Notes under the pieces: generated by a model | Database searches by the model: none | What the model saw: only the letters and a program-made list of their open reading frames with translations | What the model was told of the DNA's origin: nothing | Shown: positions 24,801 to 31,967 of the stretch, one piece after another | How positions within the stretch are numbered: position 1 is the stretch's first letter | Layout: every line of letters begins with the position of its first letter | Position numbers and translations under genes: made by a program | DNA from: Anaerolineae bacterium | GTDB lineage: Bacteria; Chloroflexota; Anaerolineae; 4572-78; J111 | Direction: 5' to 3' | Length of the DNA stretch: 42,043 nucleotides | NCBI GenBank assembly: GCA_016926805.1 | Contig: JAFGNV010000121.1 | Span: forward strand, 1-42,043

Positions 24801-25613
24801 GGCATCGATCAGGTTCTGGCCCAACCGTCGATAAGCGGCGGGGTTTTTTCGGCACAAGAATAGCAGGTCAATATCGGAGCTGTAGTTGAGTTCCTGCCCG
24901 CCTAATTTGCCCAGGGCAATCACGGTAAAATCGTCCGCCTTGATATTGGCCTGGCGAGCGGCAATGGCTAGACAGACCCGGACCAGGCTGTTGGCCAGGT
25001 GCGAGAGTTGGATAGTAACGGTGGTCAGATCGAATGAGTCTAACAGGTCACTCACGCCAATGCGCAGCAGTTCCCAGCGCTGAAAACGCCGCAGCGCGTC
25101 CAGCAGGGGCGCAGGTTCGGCCGGGTCTTGAGTCGAAAGCCGAAGCAGGGGAATAACGGCAGCGCGGGCGCTTTGATCATATTGCCAGGCGCTCTTGATT
25201 CGCGTGAGACGGTGGTGATCCGCAAAACGGTCAAAATATTCGGGGCTGCGCAGCAAAATCTCGGTAAGAAATTGACTGCCGGCAGAGAGGGTGATCAGTA
25301 TTTCGAGCATGCGGGGGGTACGGATAAATTGATGAAAGAGGTCAACCTGGCTGGTTACACTGTGGGCAAAACGGCTAAAGTTGACCAGCACGTTATCGGG
25401 GCTGGCTGCGTCGGATAGGGCTGTGAGCAGGTGAGGCAGGCTATCGGCCAGAATCAGCCGGGCCTCGGCCTCAGGGCTAATTTGTTGCAGGCGACGATAG
25501 GCGGTTTGCCAATCGGCAAAGCCAACCGGGGCCAGAAGGCGTTGAATTTCTTCGCTGCCAAGTTCCTCTTTTAGAAGCAAATCGCGGGAACGTTGAGAAA
25601 TTACAGTGGTCAT
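21876..25613 (-). CDS. glnE: GlnE-like glutamine synthetase adenylyl-modifying enzyme with two internal ACT-like domains
   Basis: 1245 residues from the ATG at 25613 (MTTVISQRSRD); the longer frame upstream runs antisense through the end of glnA. E. coli GlnE has 946 residues. The first nucleotidyltransferase core is at about 231-252 (GKLGGQELNYSSDIDLLFL, DxD intact). The second is at about 967-990 (GKCGGRELGFASDIELMFVF), where the second Asp of the DxD pair is Glu. Between them, at about 560-650 and 705-775, are two ACT-like domains: VTIVGYDYLGELSLICGLL, then TVLRIQSLDTIGFLYEF. These resemble the tandem ACT pair of GlnD, which senses glutamine. It follows glnA after a terminator. In GlnE the two halves deadenylylate and adenylylate GS; here direct glutamine sensing is inferred. 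Confidence 0.82.
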   Translation of the reverse strand: MTTVISQRSRDLLLKEELGSEEIQRLLAPVGFADWQTAYRRLQQISPEAEARLILADSLPHLLTALSDAASPDNVLVNFSRFAHSVTSQVDLFHQFIRTPRMLEILITLSAGSQFLTEILLRSPEYFDRFADHHRLTRIKSAWQYDQSARAAVIPLLRLSTQDPAEPAPLLDALRRFQRWELLRIGVSDLLDSFDLTTVTIQLSHLANSLVRVCLAIAARQANIKADDFTVIALGKLGGQELNYSSDIDLLFLCRKNPAAYRRLGQNLIDALARMTPEGFLYRVDMRLRPWGRDGMLVSTIQAHLNYMQKNARLWEKQALLKARVIAGNQELGEEFLHRVQPLIFAADDETVQAEVKALKQRIEDRLRQKGCEWGEVKLGQGSIRDIEFVTQYLQLLHGDQQPDVRSPNTLEALRRLFTAHLLPADEYRVLADGYIFLRTIEHHLQLKHYRQTHTLPNDPNAIRQLARRLGFQGSEAGENLIARYQQHSTVIRLVYQRHLGGKHQSIAATTQANEPILRSPSLIPHLVRMPPAYVATFSDAVIEHHVSLVEQLSAAQPIKVEAEPLDNGYWQVTIVGYDYLGELSLICGLLFVHGFDIINGHVFSYGPRPPAPGEASVAHRSGRWRHGIDQTTHKNSQRKIVDVFTVYPALRQVESESWTRYAEDLTRLVGYLRHSEQRKAQGELAKQVAVALRDISGPATTLYPVDIEIDNDASDRHTVLRIQSLDTIGFLYEFTNALALNGINIRRMEVASEGNRVCDTLYVTDIQRRKITAPEKQRELRVATALIKHFTHLLPGTPDPERALLHFREFVGQLFTRPNWPDELTSLEQPEVLTTLARLLGVSDFLWKDFLRMQHANLFPVVKDVDALATAKSKTELQAELTAILQALPDKEAKTEALNAFKDREMFRIDMRHIQDQISEFGQFSDELTDLAEVVVETAYCLCLAELQAIHGSPRLANGRACPMSVCALGKCGGRELGFASDIELMFVFAGNGRTTGPEVITTAEFYDKLVRWINRTMQTRREGIFEVDLRLRPYGKAGNMAVSLESFGRYFAPGGDAWAYERQALVKLRPIAGDEKLGQKIVKLRDEFIYTSQPFDVAAMRAMRERQVRHLVTAGTINAKFSPGGLVDLEYLVQGLQITYGHQNPRLRLTNIGEAMAMLAKSGLLSANDYLPLRKAHVFLRQLIDALRMVRGNAKDLTVPPPDSEEFAFLARRLNYGDNLAQLQNDLSHHITCVQEISQRILG

Positions 25614-25663
25614 GGTGAGAATATTATAGTTGAAAGGGTGTTTGGAGTCTAAGACGGTATTCT

Positions 25664-25703
25664 GGAAAAAGAATAAGAGGCGGCAGGTACTTTCTGCCGC
25701 CTC
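25664..25703 (-). terminator. Intrinsic terminator after glnA
   Basis: A 10-bp stem GAGGCGGCAG/CTGCCGCCTC (25677-25703) with a 7-nt loop is followed on the minus strand by TTATTCTTTTT. It lies 26 bp after the glnA stop and before glnE, so glnE expression needs read-through or its own start in the 60-bp gap. Confidence 0.85.
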
Positions 25704-25728
25704 GCACATCCAGAAATTACTTTCCGTA

Positions 25729-27141
25729 TTAAATGTCGAAGTACAGGGTAAACTCGTGAGGATGCGGGCGCAGCCGGATAGGATCCACTTCGGCTTCTCG
25801 TTTGTAAGCAAGGTAGGCTTCCAAAATATCCGGGGTGAAGACATCGCCTTGCAGCAGGAATTCATGGTCGGTTTCCAGGGCGTCAAGAACATCGGCCAGG
25901 GAGCCTGGTGTGTTCAATACTTTGACCGCTTCCTCGGGTGGCAGATCGTACAAATCTTTATCTATTGGTTCGCCAGGATCGATCTGCTTTTGGACCCCAT
26001 CCAGACCGGCCATCAGCAGGGCGGCAAAGCACAGATACGGGTTACAACTGGGATCGGGAGCGCGGAACTCAACGCGCTTGGTTTTGGGGCTGCCGGAGTA
26101 CATGGGGATGCGGCAGATGGCCGAGCGGTTGCGCTGCGAGTAAACCAGGTTGATCGGCGCTTCGTAGCCGGGGACCAGGCGTTTGTAGGAGTTGGTGGTC
26201 GGCGCGGCCAGGGCCAACAATGCCGGAGCGTGCTTGAGCAACCCGCCAATGTAGTAGCGGGCAATGTCGGAGAGACCGGCGTAACCCGATTCATCGTACA
26301 TCACGGTGTCGCCGCCTTTCCAGAGACTCTGATGAGTGTGCATCCCACTGCCGTTATCGCCAAAGAGGGGTTTGGGCATAAAGGTGGCGGTGTGACCGTT
26401 TTGGCGGGCTATATTTTTGATGATGTATTTGTAAATCATAATGCTGTCGGCCATCCTGGTGAGGGTGTCAAAACGCAGGTCAATTTCGGCCTGACCGGCG
26501 GTACCCACCTCGTGGTGATGCACTTCCACATTTACTCCCACCGCTTCCAGAGCCAGCACCATTTTGCTACGTACGTCTTGCTGGGTGTCTGCCGGAGGCG
26601 CCGGGAAATAGCCACGTTTGGGCGGAATCTGCGCTCCCATTCCTGGTTTGTCGCTGTTCCACCAGCCCTCGGCGCTGTCGATCTCGTAGAACGAAGCGTT
26701 GGTGCCGCCGCCATAACGAACTGTGTCGAACACAAAGAATTCGGCTTCCGGGCCAAAATAGGCCGTGTCGGCGATACCGGTTTTCTTCAGATAGGCCTCG
26801 GCCTTTTTGGCCACGTAGCGCGGATCGCGGCTGTAGGGTTGACGGGTGACCGGGTCGTACACGTCACACATAACCACCAGGGTGGGAACCTCAAAAATGG
26901 GGTCCACAAACGCCGTGGTGGGGTCGGGAATCAAGATCATGTCCGACTCTTGAATTTCCTGAAAGCCGCGCACCGAAGAACCATCGAAGCCAAGACCCTC
27001 GTCAAACAGGTCTTCGTCTACATGCCGGGTTGACATGCTAAAGTGCTGCCAGGTTCCCGGCAGGTCGGTGAACCGGAAGTCCACCATTTTGATTTTGTGC
27101 TCTTTAATGAGCGCCATTACGTCTTTTACAGTTTCAGTCAT
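25729..27141 (-). CDS. glnA: Glutamine synthetase type I
   Basis: 470 residues, the usual length of GSI. It makes glutamine from glutamate, ammonium and ATP as a dodecamer. Landmarks: [17 protein letters not shown] (about 54-70), [11 protein letters not shown] (metal and substrate loop), [16 protein letters not shown] (ATP/glutamate region) and the loop DLYDLPPEE near residue 395, whose Tyr matches the adenylylation site of GSI-beta enzymes, consistent with the GlnE-like gene next door. The start is ATG with AAGGAG 9 nt upstream. The 99-bp leader holds two weak promoter candidates (TTGCAT-17-TATTAA and a TTATAC box) and no clear riboswitch. Confidence 0.97.
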   Translation of the reverse strand: MTETVKDVMALIKEHKIKMVDFRFTDLPGTWQHFSMSTRHVDEDLFDEGLGFDGSSVRGFQEIQESDMILIPDPTTAFVDPIFEVPTLVVMCDVYDPVTRQPYSRDPRYVAKKAEAYLKKTGIADTAYFGPEAEFFVFDTVRYGGGTNASFYEIDSAEGWWNSDKPGMGAQIPPKRGYFPAPPADTQQDVRSKMVLALEAVGVNVEVHHHEVGTAGQAEIDLRFDTLTRMADSIMIYKYIIKNIARQNGHTATFMPKPLFGDNGSGMHTHQSLWKGGDTVMYDESGYAGLSDIARYYIGGLLKHAPALLALAAPTTNSYKRLVPGYEAPINLVYSQRNRSAICRIPMYSGSPKTKRVEFRAPDPSCNPYLCFAALLMAGLDGVQKQIDPGEPIDKDLYDLPPEEAVKVLNTPGSLADVLDALETDHEFLLQGDVFTPDILEAYLAYKREAEVDPIRLRPHPHEFTLYFDI

Positions 27142-27240
27142 TTTTTATATCTCCTTGTTTTTGGTTTTTTTAATGGTATAAAATGCACTCAAGTTTAATA
27201 ACGAGTACGGACATGGCATGCAATATCCCTGCATCATCTG

Positions 27241-28200
27241 TTATTCCTGAAGTTTCACCACCTCGGGGTGGGTGATGAGGCCTCGCCGTACCAGGTCTTT
27301 GGCCGTGCGATCGCGCAGGTCGTCAAGGTTTTGACCAAGGTAGAGACTGTAACGATCTTCATCGGTGCGATGTTCCGCAGCCACCACAAACTTGCCATTA
27401 CGGTAAATTTCAAAGGCGGCATCATCAAACACCAGTTTTTCCGGTTGAAGGCTAAACGTGTTCTTGACGCGGGCCCAATAGTCTGGCAACAGGCGATCCG
27501 GGCGCAGGTCGTATTGATCTTTCAAGCGGCTATCGGCGATGAGAGCCTGGGCCACCTGACTGCGTAGAAGTAAAGCTTCGTAACCGCCGGCCAGGTCGAT
27601 TTCACGTTTGCCGCTGGCGGCGTAAGTGTAGATGCTGCCCTGGTCGTCGGCCAGGAAAACTGGCGCCCAAAACTCATTCTCGTCTTCGCTTTGAGGGCGC
27701 TTTTTGAGATAAAAGATGGGGCGAACCAGGCCCAGTGAATTGGTATCAACGCCGCGCACGCGCAATCTTTCACTCATTCCTGGCGTACCAATAATGCTCA
27801 TGGCATTGAGATATTCGGCCAGATATTCGCGGACTTTAGCCAGTTCAACATGCCGAAAGACCGGGCCGCCTCGGGTAGTGGCAAATACTTCATCGCCAAT
27901 CGTGTAAACCGGGTACATCTGGCGTGAACGCCGGGCAATGAAAACGTAAGTTGGCAATCGAGCCATATTAATCAGCCCCCGGATGAGGCGTTCTGTTACG
28001 GGGACCATTTGCTCCGGCGTGTCGGCGGAAACCTGAAAGCCGCATATTTCAACGTTGTAGCCGGTTTTTCCATTGGTGTGTTTGTATACCGGGATACGAT
28101 AGGTATCCAGGTCGATGGTTATTGAGGAGAGTTCCGCCTCTACGTAGTAGGGCACAGCCTGGTTATCACGTTTAGCGTTTTTTTCTAGCGAGATTTTCAT
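27241..28200 (-). CDS. Unknown protein in the nitrogen cluster
   Basis: 319 residues, soluble, no signal peptide, no family I recognise. The start ATG has AAAGGAG about 9 nt upstream, and codon use matches the neighbours, so it is a real gene. It begins with MKISLEKNAKRDNQAVPYY, which looks like a beta-rich domain containing ITIDLDTYRIPVYKH and GYNVEICGFQV; a middle basic part contains YVFIARRSRQMYPVYTIGDEV, and the end is acidic and helical. No catalytic motif stands out. It lies between amt and glnA on the same strand (99 bp before glnA), so a role in nitrogen control or a chance passenger are both possible. Confidence 0.72.
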   Translation of the reverse strand: MKISLEKNAKRDNQAVPYYVEAELSSITIDLDTYRIPVYKHTNGKTGYNVEICGFQVSADTPEQMVPVTERLIRGLINMARLPTYVFIARRSRQMYPVYTIGDEVFATTRGGPVFRHVELAKVREYLAEYLNAMSIIGTPGMSERLRVRGVDTNSLGLVRPIFYLKKRPQSEDENEFWAPVFLADDQGSIYTYAASGKREIDLAGGYEALLLRSQVAQALIADSRLKDQYDLRPDRLLPDYWARVKNTFSLQPEKLVFDDAAFEIYRNGKFVVAAEHRTDEDRYSLYLGQNLDDLRDRTAKDLVRRGLITHPEVVKLQE

Positions 28201-28237
28201 TTGGCCTTCTCCTTTATTTCAGTTATTCCAAACCCTC

Positions 28238-28370
28238 AGGACTTACGCATGTCATTCTGAACGGAGCAAAGTGGAGTGAAGAATCCCTCAAGAATTCACC
28301 GGCAAGACGTTGTTTTAGGGATTTTTCGCTCCCTCTGGTCGCTCAAAATGACATGTTTGCGTAAGTTCTG
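28238..28370. mobile_element. MITE-like foldback element between amt and the unknown gene
   Basis: About 133 bp with long imperfect inverted arms: ACTTACGCATGTCATTCTGA... on the left and the mirrored ...AAAATGACATG(TTT)GCGTAAGT on the right; the inner parts GTGAAGAATCCCT and AGGGATTTTTCGCTCC continue the pairing, giving arms of about 50 nt. A 3-nt insertion (AAC/GTT) distinguishes the arms. The wording 'TCATTCTGA...GAAGAATCCCT' is a known style of dispersed bacterial repeat. It has no ORF and fills most of the 215-bp gap. Confidence 0.7.
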
Positions 28371-28415
28371 CCCTAAAGGCCTTAAGAGACCTTTAGAGCC
28401 TTTACTGCCCATGTT

Positions 28416-29819
28416 CTAACTGGCTGATTCGATAACGGGCATAACGATCCGCTCGCCGGGCGAAGCGTTGACCACTTGCGTCCCAAATTCGGGGTAACTG
28501 ATGGTGCCGTGCTCGGTGATGTCAAGCCCTTCCAGTTCTTCCTGCGGGCTAACCCGGATCCCGATAATCATATCTGTGGCCTTAAAAATCACAAAGGCTG
28601 TGCCAAAGGCCCACAGGCTGACCGAGAGCGAGCCAATAAACTGAGTGGTTAATTGGCCAAAACCACCGCCGTAAAACAACCCGGCGGCGTCACCCATCGC
28701 GGTTAAACCACCGGCTGCCGGAACCGCGAACAGACCCACCGCCAGCGTGCCCCACGCCCCGTTAAGCGCATGGACGCTAACCGCACCAACCGGGTCGTCT
28801 ACTTTCAGCACGCGCTCGATGAACAACAAACCATAAACCAGTACTACCCCGGCCATCAAACCAATGATCAACGCTCCCACCGGGCTAACGCTGGCGCAAC
28901 CGGCGGTGATGGCCACCAGACCGGCCAGGGCGCCGTTCAGTGCCATTTCCGTGGAAGGCTCACCCGTGCGGATCCAGTTGACAATCATGGCCGATACCGC
29001 GCCGGCCGCTGCCGCCATATTGGTGGTGACCGCAATGTAACCGATGCCAGGGTTCAGTCCACTCAGCGTGCTGCCAGGGTTGAACCCAAACCAGCCGAAC
29101 CAAAGGATGAATACTCCCAGCGCCGCCAGGGTTAAACTATGACCAGGAATGACGTTGCTGCTGCCATCTTTGTTATATTTGCCAATCCGCGGGCCAAGAA
29201 TAATGGCTCCGGCCAAGGCAGCCCAACCGCCAACGCTGTGTACTATGGTAGAACCGGCAAAGTCAACAAAGCCCAGCCCGGCCAACCAACCACCGCCCCA
29301 CAGCCAGTGGCCGGAGATAGGATAAACTAAACCGGCAATAATCACACTGTAAACCAGGTAAGCCGAGAATTTTAACCGTTCGGCGACCGCGCCAGAAACA
29401 ATCGTAGCGGCGGTTCCGGCAAAGACCAACTGGAAGAGAAAGAAAGCCCAATTGTAGGCGCTATCAGCCCCAAAGCCAATGTTGCTTAGAAAGAAATTGT
29501 CGGTGCCGATAAAACCACTCACCGGCTTGCCGAACATCAACCCAAAACCCAGAATAAAGAAAAGGATTGTGGCAACGGCAAAGTCCATCAGGTTCTTCAT
29601 CAGCAGGTTAGCCGCGTTTTTGGCTCGACTGAAACCACTTTCAACCATCGCAAAGCCGGCCTGCATAAAGAAAACCAGAAAAGCGGCTACCAGCAACCAG
29701 ATCACGTCAATCTGACTTTCGACGGTTGGGCCTCCATCCTGGGCGTAAGCAATCCCGCCAACGGTCAATGTAAGCAGTAGAGCCACGGGCAAAGCCTTGG
29801 TAAACAATTTGCGTTTCAT
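28416..29819 (-). CDS. amt: Ammonium transporter (Amt/MEP/Rh family)
   Basis: 467 residues. An N-terminal signal segment (MKRKLFTKALPVALLL...AYA) precedes about 11 membrane segments, the usual Amt layout. Conserved pore motifs are present: DFAGSTIVHSVGGWAALAGA with the first pore His, and VSVHALNGAWGTLAVGLF with the second. It takes up ammonium across the inner membrane. The C-terminal tail keeps DITEHGTISYPEF, the region that GlnK-type PII proteins contact, yet no glnK gene is adjacent. The start ATG has GGAGG 5 nt upstream. The 170-nt leader contains a promoter followed by a terminator hairpin. A weak hairpin (CTAAAGG/CCTTTAG) lies after the stop without a T-run. Confidence 0.96.
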   Translation of the reverse strand: MKRKLFTKALPVALLLTLTVGGIAYAQDGGPTVESQIDVIWLLVAAFLVFFMQAGFAMVESGFSRAKNAANLLMKNLMDFAVATILFFILGFGLMFGKPVSGFIGTDNFFLSNIGFGADSAYNWAFFLFQLVFAGTAATIVSGAVAERLKFSAYLVYSVIIAGLVYPISGHWLWGGGWLAGLGFVDFAGSTIVHSVGGWAALAGAIILGPRIGKYNKDGSSNVIPGHSLTLAALGVFILWFGWFGFNPGSTLSGLNPGIGYIAVTTNMAAAAGAVSAMIVNWIRTGEPSTEMALNGALAGLVAITAGCASVSPVGALIIGLMAGVVLVYGLLFIERVLKVDDPVGAVSVHALNGAWGTLAVGLFAVPAAGGLTAMGDAAGLFYGGGFGQLTTQFIGSLSVSLWAFGTAFVIFKATDMIIGIRVSPQEELEGLDITEHGTISYPEFGTQVVNASPGERIVMPVIESAS

Positions 29820-29902
29820 GATATTCCTCCAAAAATTCTACTAAAAACTCCGTTTTGATGTGAGTTAAGGAGAGTAATTCTTGGTACAGGCTTCTTTGCC
29901 CG

Positions 29903-29950
29903 AAAAACAAAAAGCCCTCAGCACGAAATTTGTTTCGTTGCCGAGGGCTT
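29903..29950 (-). promoter_or_regulatory. Terminator hairpin in the amt leader: putative attenuator
   Basis: Minus strand: AAGCCCTCGGCA pairs with TGCTGAGGGCTT (12 bp, one G-T), then after a bulged A a further 5-bp CGAAA/TTTCG stem; the helix spans 29912-29950 and is followed by TTTGTTTTT. It lies about 40 nt after the predicted amt start site and 80 nt before the amt ATG, so it ends transcription before the gene unless relieved. The ANTAR-domain regulator encoded just upstream is a natural candidate. Canonical ANTAR hexaloops (A at 1, G at 4) are not obvious. Confidence 0.65.
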
Positions 29951-29995
29951 CGCGGCCGCTCAAGAGAAAAAATATTGTTTTGTTTAATGGGCCGT

Positions 29996-30024
29996 AATCT
30001 ACCACACTTTTGGGACGTTGTCAA
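29996..30024 (-). promoter_or_regulatory. Promoter of amt
   Basis: Minus strand: perfect -35 TTGACA (30019-30024), 17-nt spacer, -10 TAGATT (29996-30001). The predicted start is near 29989, so the leader includes the hairpin at 29912-29950. Confidence 0.72.
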
Positions 30025-30060
30025 CCCCTTTTTGTTTTTTTTAAGGTTAGGGACCGCAAC

Positions 30061-30669
30061 CTACACCGCAAATTTCTGCCCTACCGCAATCACGGCCTCG
30101 GCCACCTGGCGCATGGGGCGACGTTTCTCGCGGGCGGTCATCTGTAACCGCCGGTAAGCTTCGGCTTCGGAGAGGCCGGCCGCTACCAGAATACGCTTGG
30201 CGGCATCAATCAAGTTGCGGGATTCCAACTGATTGCGCAGTTGATAGACTTCTCGGGCCACCAGACACATATCTTCGAATCGGGTAAGGGCCACCTCGAT
30301 CATCGGCCCCAATTTGGCCTCGTGAATGGGTTTGACCAGATAACCCATCACTGCGGCGTTGGCGGCCCGTTCGATGAGCGTTTGATCGGTATAGGCAGTG
30401 AGCATAATGATGGGCAGCGGCATTTCCGTCGCCAGAATTTCGGCCACGGTCAGGCCATCTTTGCCCGGCATTTTGATGTCCAGCAGTAACAGGTCGGGCT
30501 GGAGAGTTTTGACTTTTTCCAGAGCATCGTCGCCATTGACGGCAGTGCCGACCACTCTGTAGCCCAGCGTGGTCACCATTGTTTTGAGTCCCATCCGAAT
30601 GACCGCCTCATCGTCGGCGATGAGCACCTTTGATTTTCTGTTCTCGCCAATAGGGTGCTTATTTGTCAT
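30061..30669 (-). CDS. Response regulator with ANTAR RNA-binding output domain
   Basis: 202 residues from the ATG at 30669. The receiver domain has the acidic pocket ADDE (18-21), phospho-acceptor D64 in [13 protein letters not shown]91 and K113 (LVKPI). The C-terminal helices at about 140-195 ([19 protein letters not shown], then [14 protein letters not shown] and MRQVAEAVI) form an ANTAR domain, as in AmiR, NasR and EutV, which bind paired RNA hairpins and prevent transcription termination. Its start lies inside the end of pgk (11-bp overlap), so translation is coupled to pgk. No sensor kinase is nearby. The next gene downstream is amt, with a hairpin in its leader. Confidence 0.92.
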   Translation of the reverse strand: MTNKHPIGENRKSKVLIADDEAVIRMGLKTMVTTLGYRVVGTAVNGDDALEKVKTLQPDLLLLDIKMPGKDGLTVAEILATEMPLPIIMLTAYTDQTLIERAANAAVMGYLVKPIHEAKLGPMIEVALTRFEDMCLVAREVYQLRNQLESRNLIDAAKRILVAAGLSEAEAYRRLQMTAREKRRPMRQVAEAVIAVGQKFAV

Positions 30670-31882
30670 CCAGGGCGGCCACTCCTGGCAATATTTTGCC
30701 TTCCAGGAATTCCAGGCTGGCCCCACCGCCGGTAGAAATGTGGCTAATTTTGTCGGCCAGGCCGGATTGTTCCACCGCGGCGGCGCTGTCGCCCCCACCG
30801 ACAATGGTGGTTGCGCTGGTTAGTTGGGCCAGGGCCTTGGCCACGGCAAAAGTTCCTTCGGCAAAACGGGGGAACTCGAATACGCCCATGGGGCCGTTCC
30901 AAACCACGGTTTTGGCAGCGGCCAGCCGGTTGGAGAAGTGAGCAATAGTGGCCGGACCGATGTCCAGAATCGTCCAGCCTGCGGGCACTTCGTCAACCGC
31001 CACTTCTTTAGACTGGGCATCGGCGTTGAACTCGGCAGCCACCGTACAATCTACCGGCAGCACCAGCTTGTCGGGATGGGTTTCCAGCAATCTTTTGGCA
31101 GTTTCCACAGCTTCTTGCTCCGCCAACGACTTACCGACATCATACCCCTGCGCTACAAAAAAGGTATTGGCCATGCCGCCCCCGATGAGCAAGGAGTCGA
31201 CTTTAGAAAGCAAGTTTTCAATGACGGCAATTTTGTCAGAAATTTTGGCCCCGCCCATAATGGCCAGGAAGGGCGTGGCAGGATCAGCCAGCGCGCCGCC
31301 CAGGTAGGCCAGTTCTTTTTCCATCAGAAGGCCGGCCACCGCTGGACGCAGGAAGTCGGTGATGCCGGCGGTGGAGGAATGAGCGCGGTGGGCGCTGCCA
31401 AAGGCGTCGTTAACGTACACCTCGCCGAGTTTGGCCAGCGAGGCGCGAAAGGCTTTCACTTTCTCCGGGTCCGCTTTGAGGCTGCTGCCATTTTCCTGTT
31501 TGGCTTTGCCTTCTTCCTCAATATAGAAGCGGACATTCTCCAGCAGCATCACCTGGCCGGGGCTAAGCTTGGCGCAGGCGTTCTCGACCGCCTCGCCCAC
31601 GCAGTCATCCAGGAATTTTACCGGACGCCCAAGCAGTTCTTGCAGCCGGGCCGCCGCCGGTTTGAGACTGTATTTGGCCACCCGTTTGCCGTTGGGCCGG
31701 CCCAGGTGACTCATCAGCACCACGCTGGCCCCATTCTCCAATAAATAATTAATGGTGGGCAATGCCGCCCGAATGCGGCGGTCGTCGGTAACCTGGCCGT
31801 CTTGCAGCGGCACGTTGAAATCAACCCGAACCAAAACGCGCTTACCTTTAACCTCGATATCTTTGATTGTTTTTTTGTTCAT
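30659..31882 (-). CDS. pgk: Phosphoglycerate kinase
   Basis: 407 residues from the ATG at 31882; an alternative start 21 bp upstream is less likely because GAAGAGGA lies just before the chosen one. It moves phosphate between 1,3-bisphosphoglycerate and ADP in glycolysis. Landmarks: [13 protein letters not shown] at the N-terminus, HLGRPNG, and near the end [19 protein letters not shown] and the [10 protein letters not shown] nucleotide loop. About 10 residues longer than the typical 395. Its last codons overlap the start of the ANTAR response regulator. Confidence 0.97.
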   Translation of the reverse strand: MNKKTIKDIEVKGKRVLVRVDFNVPLQDGQVTDDRRIRAALPTINYLLENGASVVLMSHLGRPNGKRVAKYSLKPAAARLQELLGRPVKFLDDCVGEAVENACAKLSPGQVMLLENVRFYIEEEGKAKQENGSSLKADPEKVKAFRASLAKLGEVYVNDAFGSAHRAHSSTAGITDFLRPAVAGLLMEKELAYLGGALADPATPFLAIMGGAKISDKIAVIENLLSKVDSLLIGGGMANTFFVAQGYDVGKSLAEQEAVETAKRLLETHPDKLVLPVDCTVAAEFNADAQSKEVAVDEVPAGWTILDIGPATIAHFSNRLAAAKTVVWNGPMGVFEFPRFAEGTFAVAKALAQLTSATTIVGGGDSAAAVEQSGLADKISHISTGGGASLEFLEGKILPGVAALDDK

Positions 31883-31900
31883 TGGTTTATCCTCTTCAAA

Positions 31901-31927
31901 CAAATTAGAATTTCAAATTGCAAATGG
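31901..31927. repeat. Non-coding 'CAAATT' repeat before pgk
   Basis: CAAATTAGAATTTCAAATTG followed by CAAATGG, in the 85-bp gap between the lipoprotein and pgk. It is the same type of sequence as the inserts in the two DUF2298 genes. Confidence 0.45.
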
Positions 31928-31967
31928 CAAAAATGACCACTAAAAATCAAGACGAATGTTTCCGGGA

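Noticed and set aside
25614..25892. Upstream extension of the GlnE-like gene
   Set aside because: It runs through the glnA terminator hairpin and lies antisense in another frame to the end of glnA; the ATG at 25613 starts the recognisable domain.
25630..27033. 467-codon plus-strand open frame opposite glnA
   Set aside because: It is an antisense shadow of a certain glutamine synthetase gene; the product has no recognisable domain.
27142..27240. Glutamine riboswitch or glnA RNA motif in the glnA leader
   Set aside because: I see no matching conserved pairing; only weak promoter-like words.
29903..29950. Plain terminator of the pgk-ANTAR operon as the only role of the hairpin
   Set aside because: Not excluded, but a good promoter lies between the ANTAR stop and the hairpin, so the hairpin also lies in the amt leader; it was kept as a putative attenuator.
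30824..31744. 306-codon plus-strand open frame opposite pgk
   Set aside because: Antisense shadow of a certain pgk gene, caused by codon bias; no domain.
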